Assembly: GCA_963718305.1 (NCBI GenBank)
Contig: CAVQZG010000008.1
Coordinates: 372,001 to 436,000 of the forward strand
Direction: 5' to 3'
DNA length: 64,000 nt
DNA from: RYN-230 sp963718305
GTDB taxonomy: Bacteria; Actinomycetota; Actinomycetes; Streptosporangiales; Streptosporangiaceae
Part shown: one piece after another, positions 49,717-58,276 of the stretch
Layout: each line of letters starts with the position of its first letter
Numbering within the stretch: the first letter of the stretch is position 1
Position numbers and translations under genes: made by a program
The notes under the pieces: model-generated
Databases searched by the model: none
Seen by the model: only the letters and a program-made list of their open reading frames with translations
What the model was told of the DNA's origin: nothing

Positions 49717-51453
49717 TCACAGGTCCGTAAGATTTGCGCGGCGCGCAGCCTCGTCCGGCGGGGACGCGTCAATCTGGTGGGCGATGGCGCGCAGCACGCC
49801 CGTGTCGGTCACCCAGCCCAGGATCTGCTGGCCGTCCGGTGACAGCACGAGCAGGCCGTCATGCCCGTGGACCTCAAGCTGGCGCAGGGCCTGAGCCACC
49901 GACTCGTTAGAGAAAAGAATCTGCGGGTCGCGTGGCCGGGTCACCGGCCCGGGAAGTGGCGCTGGGCCGGGACCCGGGCCGCCGCCCTCGCCGGGCTGCG
50001 CGTCCGGTACGGGGAGCGGCGTGCCCAGCGGCTGCATGGCCTCGCGGATCTTCATGTCACCGAAGGCGCGCCACGGCGCCGCCCGGTCGACGTCGATCCC
50101 GCGGCGGAGCAGCTTGGTGGTGTAGATGGTGCCGTAGCTGAGCATCCGGGACACCGCGGAGGCGATGGCCACCGCCAGCATGACCGGGAGCGTGAGGGTG
50201 AAGTCACCGGTGAGCTCGACCACGCTGGCCAGCGAGGTGAGGGGAGCCCGGGCGGCGGAGGTGAAGACCGCGCCCATGGCCACGACCGCGTACAGGGCGG
50301 GCTGGCCGGCGGCCGGGCCGAACAGGTGGCCGGCAATCTCACCGAAGGCCATGCCGGAGGTGACGCCGATGAACAGTGAGGGCGCGAACACCCCGCCGGA
50401 TCCGCCGATGCCCAGGGTCATGCTGCAGGCGATGATCTTCCCGGCGGCCAGCACGAGCAGGAACCACAGGACGTAGCCGCCGCCGATGGCCTGGTCCATG
50501 ACCGGGTAGCCAACGCCGTACATCTGCGGCAGGGCCAGCAGGATGAGCCCCAGGGCTATCCCGCCGATGGCGGGCCGGGCCCACTCGGGACGGTTCTTCC
50601 AGGCCAGATCCCAGAGGTCTTCCATCTTGTAGACGACGGCCTTGAAGAGCAGGCCGATGAGGGCGCAGACCACCGCGAGGGCCGCCACCAGCAGGTAGGT
50701 ACGGGGGTGGTGCAGGGCGATGCCCGCCGGGAACTGGGACAGGAAGGGCCGGCTGCCCAGGAACGGGATCGCCACCACGTCGGCGAGCATCGCCGAGAGC
50801 ATCACCGTGAACAGCGAGTCGATGGAGAACTCGCGCAAGATGATCTCGACGCCGAAGAACACCCCCGTGATCGGCGCGTTGAACGTCGCGGAGATGCCGC
50901 CGGCCGCGCCGCAGGCGACCAGGATCCGGAGCCGGTTCTCCGGCATGCGGATCCACTGGCCCAGGCCTGAAGCCAGGGCCGAGCCGATCTGCACGATCGG
51001 GCCTTCCCGGCCGACCGACCCCCCGGTGCCGATGCACAGCGCGGAGGCGAGGGCCTTGACCGCGCTGACCTGGGGACGGATCCGGCCGCCGTGCTCCGCG
51101 ACCGCCAGCATCACCTCGGGCACCCCATGCCCGCGGGCTTCGCGGGCGTAGCGGTAGATCAGGGGGCCGTAAATGAGACCGCCGATCACCGGGATCACCA
51201 CGAAGAACGCCAGCCCCAGCCAGGGCAGGTGGCTGCTGCCCACATGGCCCTGCTGGCCGAACAGGACATGCCCGGTGGCCAGCCAGGTGAAGAAGTAGAT
51301 CAGGTACCGGAACGCCACGGCGCCCAGCCCGGCCCCCGCCCCCACCACGGCGGCGACGCCGAACAGCCCGGAGCGGGTGCCCCGGGCCCAGCCGGCCGTT
51401 TTCGCGGCCCATGACGGTCCTGCACCTGACGCGGCCGGCGCGGAGACAGTCAT
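49717..51453 (-). CDS. CLC-family chloride transporter with C-terminal CBS region
   Basis: A 578-residue protein from ATG 51453. About 11 hydrophobic segments. Selectivity motifs: GTGGSVGREGPIVQIGSALA, with the gating Glu150 in GREGP (148-152); NAPITGVFFGVEIILREF; GIGGSGGVFAPSLFIG. The Tyr/Ser residues of the Cl- site are at the expected places. The C-terminal cytoplasmic part has a Pro/Gly-rich linker and a CBS-like end (SNESVAQALRQLEVHGHDGL). The position matching the E. coli proton glutamate (E203) looks like Ile, so it may be a channel or altered antiporter. Single gene. Confidence 0.93.
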   Translation of the reverse strand: MTVSAPAASGAGPSWAAKTAGWARGTRSGLFGVAAVVGAGAGLGAVAFRYLIYFFTWLATGHVLFGQQGHVGSSHLPWLGLAFFVVIPVIGGLIYGPLIYRYAREARGHGVPEVMLAVAEHGGRIRPQVSAVKALASALCIGTGGSVGREGPIVQIGSALASGLGQWIRMPENRLRILVACGAAGGISATFNAPITGVFFGVEIILREFSIDSLFTVMLSAMLADVVAIPFLGSRPFLSQFPAGIALHHPRTYLLVAALAVVCALIGLLFKAVVYKMEDLWDLAWKNRPEWARPAIGGIALGLILLALPQMYGVGYPVMDQAIGGGYVLWFLLVLAAGKIIACSMTLGIGGSGGVFAPSLFIGVTSGMAFGEIAGHLFGPAAGQPALYAVVAMGAVFTSAARAPLTSLASVVELTGDFTLTLPVMLAVAIASAVSRMLSYGTIYTTKLLRRGIDVDRAAPWRAFGDMKIREAMQPLGTPLPVPDAQPGEGGGPGPGPAPLPGPVTRPRDPQILFSNESVAQALRQLEVHGHDGLLVLSPDGQQILGWVTDTGVLRAIAHQIDASPPDEAARRANLTDL

Positions 51454-51673
51454 GATCGCCCCTCTGTCCTGTCAGTGAGCGGGTTCGTTCCCGGCCCGGG
51501 CCGCCTCAGTGCCCCGCAGGGACGCACTTTAACTATTGCAATCTACAACACTTGTCTGCTGCATCAGGAACGGCGGCGGCAGGCGCGGCGGCGGCCGCCG
51601 GCGTGAGTCGCCGGGCGCGCGAAATCTCGCCGGGCCGAGGTAAGCGTTTCCGGTCACTGGCGGGTTAACGGGT

Positions 51674-53041
51674 GTGAGCCACCATCACGCCGGGTCCGCC
51701 GCCGCACTCCTCCTGGGCGGGGTCCTGGTGGCAGGATGCACGGGAGGCTCAGGGCACCCGGCCACCACCGCGGCGACCGGCTCCGCGCCATCCAGCGCCA
51801 ATTCCGGCTGCCTGTCTCCCCCGGCCTCCTCCTGCTATGCCCCGCACCAGTTCCGGGTCGCGTATGGCATCCAGCCCTTGCTGGACAGCGGGATCGACGG
51901 CCGCGGCGAAACGGTGACGGTCCTTGCCCCTCCCCAGCTCCCCAACGCCGAGGGAGCGCAGTCCTCCACGGTCCCGGTAGCGCAGTCCTCCAGCGCTCCG
52001 GCAGCCCCTTCCCCTGGTGCGTCCCCGGCTACCACCGACATCCGCAAGGACCTGGCGGCGTTCGACCGCATGTTCCGGCTGCCCGCCGCGCGGATCCAGG
52101 TCGTGGCCACCCTGGCCGGCTCAGCCTCGTCCTGGCAGGCGTCCGCCGAGCAGGCCCAGGACCTCGAGGTCGTGCATGCGGTCGCTCCCGCCGCCACCCT
52201 CCGGGTGGTTCCGCTGCCCGCCAACATCCTGGACAGCCGCGCGACCGCGACCGCGGGCATGCTCGCCGGGCTGCGGTTCGCCGTCTCCCACACTGACGTG
52301 GCTTCGATCGGCTGGAGTTTGGGGGAACACTTCTTCACGCCGGCTCAGGTGGCCCAGATGCACGCCATCCTGCGGGGGGCGGCCGCGCACCACGTCACGG
52401 TGGCCGCCGGCTCCGGTGACAACGGCGCGGTCGGCAACGCTTATGGAGGCACGCCGGTGAAGGAGGTCAGCCTCCCGGCCGCCGACCCGCTCGCGCTGGC
52501 CGTCGGCGGCACCACGCTCACCGCGAACCCCGTGACCGGCACCTACATCAGCGAGACCACCTGGAACGGCGCGGCCGGCAGCTTCAGTGTGACCCCCGGA
52601 GCATCGGGGGGCGGCTTCAGCCACCGCTACCCCCGTCCCGCCTATCAGGATGGCGTCGCCGGTATCTCCAAGATGAGAGGCGTGCCCGACGTGGCCGGCG
52701 ACGCCAATCAGCAGGGTGGCCTCCCAATCGTCTTGGCCGGCGATAGCCAGTCATCGATCAACACGGCCCCCGGCACCAGCGCCGCCACGGCGCTGTGGGC
52801 GGGACTCATGGCGCTGGCCGACCAGAACGCCCATCACGACCTCGGCTTCGTCAACCGCACCCTCTACCGCATCGCCCGCAGCCCCAGCTACCACCAGGCC
52901 TTCCACGACATCACTTCCGGTAACAACCTGACGCTCGGCCCCGTCAGCTACCAGTACCACGCCGGTCCCGGATGGGACCCGGTAACGGGCTGGGGAAGCC
53001 CCGACGCGCAGGCGCTCATCCCCCTGCTGGCCCGCGGCTAG
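51674..53041 (+). CDS. S53 (sedolisin) serine-carboxyl peptidase, lipoprotein, no pro-domain
   Basis: A 455-residue protein from GTG 51674. The lipobox VLVAGC puts Cys22 at the mature N-terminus. The catalytic domain begins at CYAPHQFRVAYGIQPLLDSG. Catalytic Glu159 and Asp163 (AEQAQD, the ExxxD of S53), oxyanion Asp249 in GSGDNG, and Ser369 in PGTSAATALWAGL are all present. The C-terminal calcium site is DITSGNN and WDPVTGWGSP. Sedolisins normally have a pro-kumamolisin domain of about 150 residues, but here only about 50 Ser/Ala/Pro-rich residues precede the fold. The 220-bp gap upstream shows nothing else. Confidence 0.93.
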   Translation: MSHHHAGSAAALLLGGVLVAGCTGGSGHPATTAATGSAPSSANSGCLSPPASSCYAPHQFRVAYGIQPLLDSGIDGRGETVTVLAPPQLPNAEGAQSSTVPVAQSSSAPAAPSPGASPATTDIRKDLAAFDRMFRLPAARIQVVATLAGSASSWQASAEQAQDLEVVHAVAPAATLRVVPLPANILDSRATATAGMLAGLRFAVSHTDVASIGWSLGEHFFTPAQVAQMHAILRGAAAHHVTVAAGSGDNGAVGNAYGGTPVKEVSLPAADPLALAVGGTTLTANPVTGTYISETTWNGAAGSFSVTPGASGGGFSHRYPRPAYQDGVAGISKMRGVPDVAGDANQQGGLPIVLAGDSQSSINTAPGTSAATALWAGLMALADQNAHHDLGFVNRTLYRIARSPSYHQAFHDITSGNNLTLGPVSYQYHAGPGWDPVTGWGSPDAQALIPLLARG

Positions 53042-53081
53042 ACAGGCCAGGATCAGGCAGCTGAGGGTGGAGGACGGTAGT

Positions 53082-53519
53082 TCAGGGAGTGGTCGAGGCG
53101 AGCGCGTTGTCGACCCAGGCCCGCAGGGCAGGCAGCGGGATGGCGCCGGTCTGCCGGGCCGCCACCCGTCCGCCGCGCAGCACCAGCAGGGTCGGGATGG
53201 CCTGGGCCTCGAACCGCTGCGAGATCTGCGGCGAGACGTCGACATTCACTTTGACCAGCTTCACCTGGCCGGCCAGGTCGCGGGCCAGCTGCTCAAGCGC
53301 GGGGCTGACCATCCGGCAGGGCCCGCACCAGGGCGCCCACAAGTCGACGATGACGGGAATCTTGGCGGCCTCGGCGATCTCACCGAAGGTTGCGTCGTCG
53401 GCGTCGGCGATCCACGGCAGCGGCTGATGGCACTTCCCGCAGCGGGGCGTCCCGGCCGCCGCGGCCGGCACCCGGTTCGCCTGGCCGCAGTGCTCGCACC
53501 GGATTAGCCCGCTTGTCAT
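53082..53519 (-). CDS. trxC: thioredoxin 2-type (zinc-ribbon thioredoxin)
   Basis: A 145-residue protein from ATG 53519. The N-terminal zinc ribbon has Cys8-x2-Cys11 (RCEHCG) and Cys27-x2-Cys30 (RCGKCH), followed by a thioredoxin domain with the WCGPC active site (Cys65, Cys68) and cis-Pro in AIPTLLVL. The TrxC-like architecture serves reduction of protein disulfides under oxidative stress in the cytoplasm. It is convergent with the S53 peptidase, with 40 bp between stops. Single gene. Confidence 0.95.
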   Translation of the reverse strand: MTSGLIRCEHCGQANRVPAAAAGTPRCGKCHQPLPWIADADDATFGEIAEAAKIPVIVDLWAPWCGPCRMVSPALEQLARDLAGQVKLVKVNVDVSPQISQRFEAQAIPTLLVLRGGRVAARQTGAIPLPALRAWVDNALASTTP

Positions 53520-53621
53520 GGCTTCATTATTCCCCCGTCGGCCCCAACTACGGCCGCTGGCTGACGATCCGGCTATGCGACGCGGGAACCGGCCAGCCCA
53601 GCGAACCGTCCAAGCCCTGAG

Positions 53622-54050
53622 ATGATCACGATGCGATGGTTTGGCCCGCAGGCCCGGTGGTTGCTGCCCACAGCGGCCCTCGTCCTGGTGAGCGCTTCAT
53701 GCGGCGTGCGCCCGGCTGGAACGGGCCCGGCTCAGCAATCCGGCCCGGTCACCCTCATTTCCGGCGTGGTCGAAGCCAGCCCGGGATGTCCGGTCGAGCG
53801 GCCCAGCCGCCTGTGCCAGCCCCGCCCGCTGGGTGATGTCCGGGTCGAGGCCCGGTCCGTGCCCGCCGGAGTGACAGCAAGCACGCGTACCCACGCCGAC
53901 GGCCACTACTCCCTCGGGCTCGGGACGGGCCGGTATGTGCTGGTCGCGGTGACGAAGCAGGTCATCCCGCGCTGCCCTCACGTCCTCGTCTCGGTCACAT
54001 CACCAGCGCCCGTTCGCGCAAATATCAGCTGCGATAGCGGCATTCGCTGA
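53622..54050 (+). CDS. lipoprotein with carboxypeptidase-regulatory-like fold
   Basis: A 142-residue protein from ATG 53622. The hydrophobic signal WLLPTAALVLVSASC ends in a lipobox (VSASC). The mature part, VTLISGVVEASPGCPVERPS, with GDVRVEARSVPAGVTASTRT and DGHYSLGLGTGRYVLVAVTK, has the repeated 'V...G.V' and 'DG.Y.l.l..G.Y' strands of carboxypeptidase-regulatory-like (Ig-like) domains. Four Cys may form disulfides. Likely displayed on the outer membrane face; role unknown. Confidence 0.82.
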   Translation: MITMRWFGPQARWLLPTAALVLVSASCGVRPAGTGPAQQSGPVTLISGVVEASPGCPVERPSRLCQPRPLGDVRVEARSVPAGVTASTRTHADGHYSLGLGTGRYVLVAVTKQVIPRCPHVLVSVTSPAPVRANISCDSGIR

Positions 54051-54159
54051 CGCGAAGCCGCCAGCGCCGGCTCTGATGGTGCGGCCGCGTCGCGGCCGTC
54101 GCTGCACGCAGGCCCAAGTCGCCGACTGCATCCTCAGCGGGTTCATCCAGGAGCCACGA

Positions 54160-54192
54160 GTGAGCCCCCGGGACCGGGTCCCGGGGGCTCAC
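54160..54192. terminator. 14-bp hairpin terminator
   Basis: GTGAGCCCCCGGGA (54160-54173) pairs exactly with 54179-54192 around CCGGG. It lies 8 nt past the stop of the minus-strand secreted protein and about 110 bp past the convergent lipoprotein stop. Confidence 0.8.
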
Positions 54193-54199
54193 CGACCCG

Positions 54200-55858
54200 T
54201 CAGCCGAGCGGGACCTTGATGACGCGCGTCCCCCAGTTCCGGATCCTGGTCGTGGTCTGGCTCGATTTCGGCGGGATGTACTCGGTGGCCAGCCACGCGG
54301 AGTCCGACGTGCCGTCCGGGACCGCGAACGAGTAGTCACCCCAGCGCGGCGGGTTCGACGCGGCCCGGTTGTACGGCCCGGTCCCCCCTGCCGCGACGAC
54401 CGCCGGCCCGAAGTTGCGCCCGCGGGCCTTCAGGGTGGCATAGGCAGCGCTCGGGAACCGCGCGCTGCTGGTCTGGGTGAAGATGACCGCTGCGTTCCCG
54501 GCTGCGTCCGGCTGGACCGCTGGGTAAATCTCGTATTTGCCAGCGGCGGCGATGTAGCCCTGGCGGACGATCGACGCACCAGCGATCCCGGCTGAGCCGA
54601 GCCTCGGCTTCACCTGGAACCAGGCGCCGCCCGCGCGCACCGAACTGTCGCCGGCCGGCTGCACTGCCGTCGTCAGCTCACCCCAGACCGTGCCGGCGAC
54701 GAATTGGGTCTGCTGCATCCGGTCGTCGCCGGAGTCCAGCTTGCTCTTGGCACCCTTCTGCGGAGCCGGCGGCGGGATGGCGTACCCCTCGGAGTTGATG
54801 ACAACGCTGGTCAGCGTCGGCATACCACCCAGGCCAACCTGGCCCCGGTTGGTCATGGCCCAGACACCGATGCGGTTGTCTCCGGTGCCACTGGGGTCCA
54901 GCGAGCTGAGGAAGTACTCGGCGTTCGGCCGCCCTGTGGACAGGGCGGGCTGCGGAGCCGCGGTGTCGGTCGTCAGATGGGGGAAGTTCACGACGTGCGG
55001 GCTCACGACGCCGTTGACTAGGTCGGACTTGTCGATCGCCCACATCTCCGCGCCGTTGAACTGCGGCCCGAGGATCGAGAATTCGTCAGCGGTGACGTAC
55101 AGGTTGGTCTGGTCGATCCCGATCCTCGGCTGGTCACCGAAACACGGGCAGCCATTCCCGGACGGGTCCGTCGTGTCGATCGAGTACTCATTCCACAGCC
55201 CGCGCGGGTCGGAGTTGTGCCGTACGGCGATGAGCAGGGATGACGCGGTGGACGAGTCGTTCAGGAACAGGATGGTCGCGAACCAGGTCTGGGTGCTGGG
55301 GTCGAACCAGCAGCGCGGGTCGCTGGTGAACTCCTTGCCGCCCACGTTGAACAGGTCGTTGATGTTGAAGGGCCCGCGCAGCGACTTCCCGGACGTGCGG
55401 TAGATGCGGTACGCGGAGTTGACCGGCTCGAGCACGAAGCCGTTGCCCTCGCACAGCCCCTGGTCCGGCGGTTCGAACATTTGCTCAAAGTTGGTGACCT
55501 GGCTGTCCCGGCTGCTGACGCCGTTGAAGTTGACCCGAGCAGAACTCGTGGCCGTGGCCGCCGCGACGGCCGCTGACGCCGGCGCGCCGGGCACCGCCTC
55601 CGCCGCCGAGAAATGGCCAGACGGCAGCCGGCGAGCCCCTCTGGAGACCACTCGCGGCACCGACGACACTCCGGCGGCCGGCTTGTGCCTGGGCACCAGC
55701 CGGGCCACCCCCGGTGTACCGGTGTAGTGCCTCACTGCGGGAGACGTGCTCCCCCCCGAAGCAGACGCTTGCGCTCCTGCAGGCATGAGCATTGCTGCCA
55801 TTGTGGCCAGGCTCGCGGACACAGCCACGCCCAGCCAACCCACCCGGGTCAGGTTCAC
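54200..55858 (-). CDS. secreted protein of propeller/sialidase-like character, unassigned
   Basis: A 552-residue protein from GTG 55858 (AAGGGGATC upstream). The signal peptide is GWLGVAVSASLATMAAMLMP ending AQA. The mature part has FEQMFEPPDQGLCEGNGFVL, DPRCWFDPSTQTWFATILFL, CPCFGDQPRIGIDQTNLYVT, a repeating 'aspartate-box-like' pattern, and the end WGDYSFAVPDGTSDSAWLAT. Several Cys may form disulfides. It resembles a family of large extracellular actinobacterial proteins without known enzymatic role. Beta-propeller fold is inferred from the spacing of the motifs. Confidence 0.7.
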   Translation of the reverse strand: MNLTRVGWLGVAVSASLATMAAMLMPAGAQASASGGSTSPAVRHYTGTPGVARLVPRHKPAAGVSSVPRVVSRGARRLPSGHFSAAEAVPGAPASAAVAAATATSSARVNFNGVSSRDSQVTNFEQMFEPPDQGLCEGNGFVLEPVNSAYRIYRTSGKSLRGPFNINDLFNVGGKEFTSDPRCWFDPSTQTWFATILFLNDSSTASSLLIAVRHNSDPRGLWNEYSIDTTDPSGNGCPCFGDQPRIGIDQTNLYVTADEFSILGPQFNGAEMWAIDKSDLVNGVVSPHVVNFPHLTTDTAAPQPALSTGRPNAEYFLSSLDPSGTGDNRIGVWAMTNRGQVGLGGMPTLTSVVINSEGYAIPPPAPQKGAKSKLDSGDDRMQQTQFVAGTVWGELTTAVQPAGDSSVRAGGAWFQVKPRLGSAGIAGASIVRQGYIAAAGKYEIYPAVQPDAAGNAAVIFTQTSSARFPSAAYATLKARGRNFGPAVVAAGGTGPYNRAASNPPRWGDYSFAVPDGTSDSAWLATEYIPPKSSQTTTRIRNWGTRVIKVPLG

Positions 55859-55971
55859 CTGATCCCCCTTCGCCGAAGGCGTTCCCGCCCTAACCTCTTC
55901 CCCGCATCCGCACACCCTGGACCCCCGGTGTCACGGCCAGGTGAGGTTGCTCCGCTTTGGCGGATAGGGCT

Positions 55972-55993
55972 CGATAACCGGATAAGGCTATCG
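55972..55993. promoter_or_regulatory. inverted repeat in AT-rich promoter region (55859-56185 gap)
   Basis: CGATA (55972-55976) and TATCG (55989-55993) flank ACCGGATAAGGC, next to an unusually AT-rich stretch (TTTTAATCTTGTTTT) that probably holds the promoter of the minus-strand secreted protein. The rest of the 327-bp gap between it and the LysR stop contains no gene that I can support. Confidence 0.4.
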
Positions 55994-56185
55994 TTTTAAT
56001 CTTGTTTTGGGCAGGCGCAGATCAGCTGCAGCGGCAGGTTTCCACGCGCCATAAAGCGGCTCGAATGCCATGGGCAACCGACTGCGGGCCCGGATTTCCG
56101 GCCGCCTTCCCGGCCCGCCGCGGTGACATAGGTGCGGCGACCCGCAGGAGGCTGCGCAGATTTCCGTCATGTCGCCGCCGCTGGC

Positions 56186-57097
56186 TCAGGTTCTGGCGGC
56201 GTCGAGGGCGGCGATAAGGGCGGCGAGGTCACGGTGCCGGGCGTCGGCTCGCCAGATGGCCCAGGTCCGGCGCACGATGGGGTCGCCGGTGAGCGGATGC
56301 CAGACCATGCCGTCGGGCAAGGGCTGGGCCCAGCCGGGCGAGGCCAGGGCGAAAGCACGTCCGGTGGCGACCGCGGCGAGCTTGACCTCGGCGGTGACGG
56401 GCCGGTCGTTCTCGGGCACCGGGGCGGTGACGGTGATGCCGTGGCCGCGGAGGGTGGCGGTGACCTGGTCGTACCAGGCGGGGGTGTCGGAGCGGGCGAA
56501 TCCGATCCAGTCGAGCCCGGCCAGCCGGTGCAGCGGCACCCCGGTTTGGCCCGCAAGCTCGTCGCCGCGGGCGGTCGCGAGGATGACTCCCATCGATTCC
56601 CGGACGGCGAGAACGGCGTCCAGGCTCGGGTCGGCAGGCCGGTCACGGACCAGGGCGACATCGAGATCACCGGCGTGCAGGGCGGCGAGCTGGGTGCCGC
56701 TGGATGAGTGCCGGACGTCCACCCTGGTGTCCGGGTAGATGTCGGCGAGCTGGGCCAGGGCGGCCGGGAGGATGTCGGGCGGGAACTCCAGCGGGACCCC
56801 GATCCGCAGCTGTCCTGCGGTCACGCTGGCGGCATTGCCGGTCAGGCTCGTGACGGCCGCCACCGCCCGGTCGTGATGCTCGATCAGGGACAGCGCCTCC
56901 CGGGCCAGCGCCTGCCCGGCCAGGGTGGGCCGGACACCGACGTGAGTGCGGGTGAGCAGCTGGGCACCGAGCTGGCGTTCGAGTGACTGCATCGTCTGTG
57001 ACAGCGCGGACTGGCTCACGTGCAGCCGCCGGGCGGCGGCCGACAAGCCCCCGTCCTCGACGACGGCGACGAAGGCCCGCAACTCCCTGATCTCCAC
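56186..57097 (-). CDS. LysR-family transcriptional regulator
   Basis: A 303-residue protein from ATG 57097. The N-terminal HTH is MEIRELRAFVAVVEDGGLSA, then AARRLHVSQSALSQTMQSLE; the substrate-binding half begins at about residue 90 (LRIGVPLEFPPDILPAALAQ). It probably controls the divergent SDR gene at 57326 across the 228-bp intergenic region, in the usual LysR arrangement. The inducer is unknown. Confidence 0.95.
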   Translation of the reverse strand: MEIRELRAFVAVVEDGGLSAAARRLHVSQSALSQTMQSLERQLGAQLLTRTHVGVRPTLAGQALAREALSLIEHHDRAVAAVTSLTGNAASVTAGQLRIGVPLEFPPDILPAALAQLADIYPDTRVDVRHSSSGTQLAALHAGDLDVALVRDRPADPSLDAVLAVRESMGVILATARGDELAGQTGVPLHRLAGLDWIGFARSDTPAWYDQVTATLRGHGITVTAPVPENDRPVTAEVKLAAVATGRAFALASPGWAQPLPDGMVWHPLTGDPIVRRTWAIWRADARHRDLAALIAALDAART

Positions 57098-57325
57098 GCT
57101 CCCATTGTCTGCTGGATGGCGCCCTGCCCGGGTGACAGCCCCGGCCCAGGGCAGAAGCCGCGCTTATGGCCGGTGCCCGCAATAGCGGCAGCCGACTGGC
57201 AATACCCGGCGGCGCGGAAGAGGTTGACCAGCGTGACAGGGGCCATCCACCGCAGGAGTGGCTCATCAGAACTACCGGCCGATCAGCTCGGCGGCCGGAT
57301 GACCACACGAAGGAACAGGCTCATT

Positions 57326-58075
57326 ATGACGGCAAACCTCACTGGATCGGTCGCTCTGGTCACCGGCGGCAACAGCGGCATCGGCCGCGCCACTGCCGCT
57401 CGCCTGGCCAGCCTCGGCGCCCACGTCATCCTCACCGGGCGAGACCGCGCACGCGGCGAGCAGGCTGTGGCCGGGATCCGCGCCGACGGCGGCAAGGCCG
57501 ACTTCATCGCCGCGGCTCTCTCCGGCGAGGCAAGTGCTCGTGATCTGGCCCGCGAGGCGATCGAACTGGGCGGCGGGCACGTGGACATCCTGGTCAACAG
57601 CGCCGGCGTCTTCCCGTTCGGTCCTACCGACTCCCACACCGAAGCTGACTTCAACGACGTCTACGACGTGAACGTGAAGGTGCCCTTCTTCCTGGTCGCC
57701 GAGCTGGCCCCGGCGATGGCCGCCCGCGGTAAGGGATCGATCATCAACGTCACGACCATGGTCGCCCAGTTCGGCCAGGCCGGGATGGCCCTCTACGGCT
57801 CCAGCAAGGCCGCCCTCGTCTTGCTCACCAAGGCCTGGGCCGCCGAGTACGGACCGTCCGGCGTCCGCGTCAACGCCGTCAGCCCCGGCCCCACCCGCAC
57901 CGAGGGCACCGCCCCCATGGGCGATGCCCTCGACCAGCTCGCCGCCACCACCCCGCACGGCCGCCCCGGCATGCCCGACGACATCGCGGCCGCCATCACC
58001 TTCCTGGCCACCGACGACGCCGCCTACATCCACGGCGCCGTGCTGCCCGTCGACGGCGGCCGCATCGCCGTCTGA
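57326..58075 (+). CDS. SDR-family oxidoreductase
   Basis: A 249-residue protein from ATG 57326 (AAGGAAC upstream; a frame open to 57020 crosses the LysR start and is unlikely). VALVTGGNSGIGRATAARLA, NSAGVFPFGPTD, the catalytic Ser region NVTTMVAQFGQAG, Tyr/Lys in YGSSKAALVLL, and PGPTRTEGT are present; the Ser is replaced by Thr in NVTT, a tolerated variant. TGRDR after strand 2 suggests NADP. It is the likely target of the divergent LysR regulator. Confidence 0.93.
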   Translation: MTANLTGSVALVTGGNSGIGRATAARLASLGAHVILTGRDRARGEQAVAGIRADGGKADFIAAALSGEASARDLAREAIELGGGHVDILVNSAGVFPFGPTDSHTEADFNDVYDVNVKVPFFLVAELAPAMAARGKGSIINVTTMVAQFGQAGMALYGSSKAALVLLTKAWAAEYGPSGVRVNAVSPGPTRTEGTAPMGDALDQLAATTPHGRPGMPDDIAAAITFLATDDAAYIHGAVLPVDGGRIAV

Positions 58076-58276
58076 GCACCAGCACTCCGGCGTGAGCGGG
58101 CCCGCTCCAGCTGCATGGTTAGCGGGAGCAGGGGCGGGACTGTTCCGTTCCCGGCGTGCGAGCCCCCGCCAGGGGTTTCCGGCGGCATCGGCGTGCAGCC
58201 GGGCTTGTGCCCTGACGGGGGGCCGCAGCCGGAGCGATCCGGGCGTGCCTGGGCGCAGATCATTGCGCTCAGGCTC

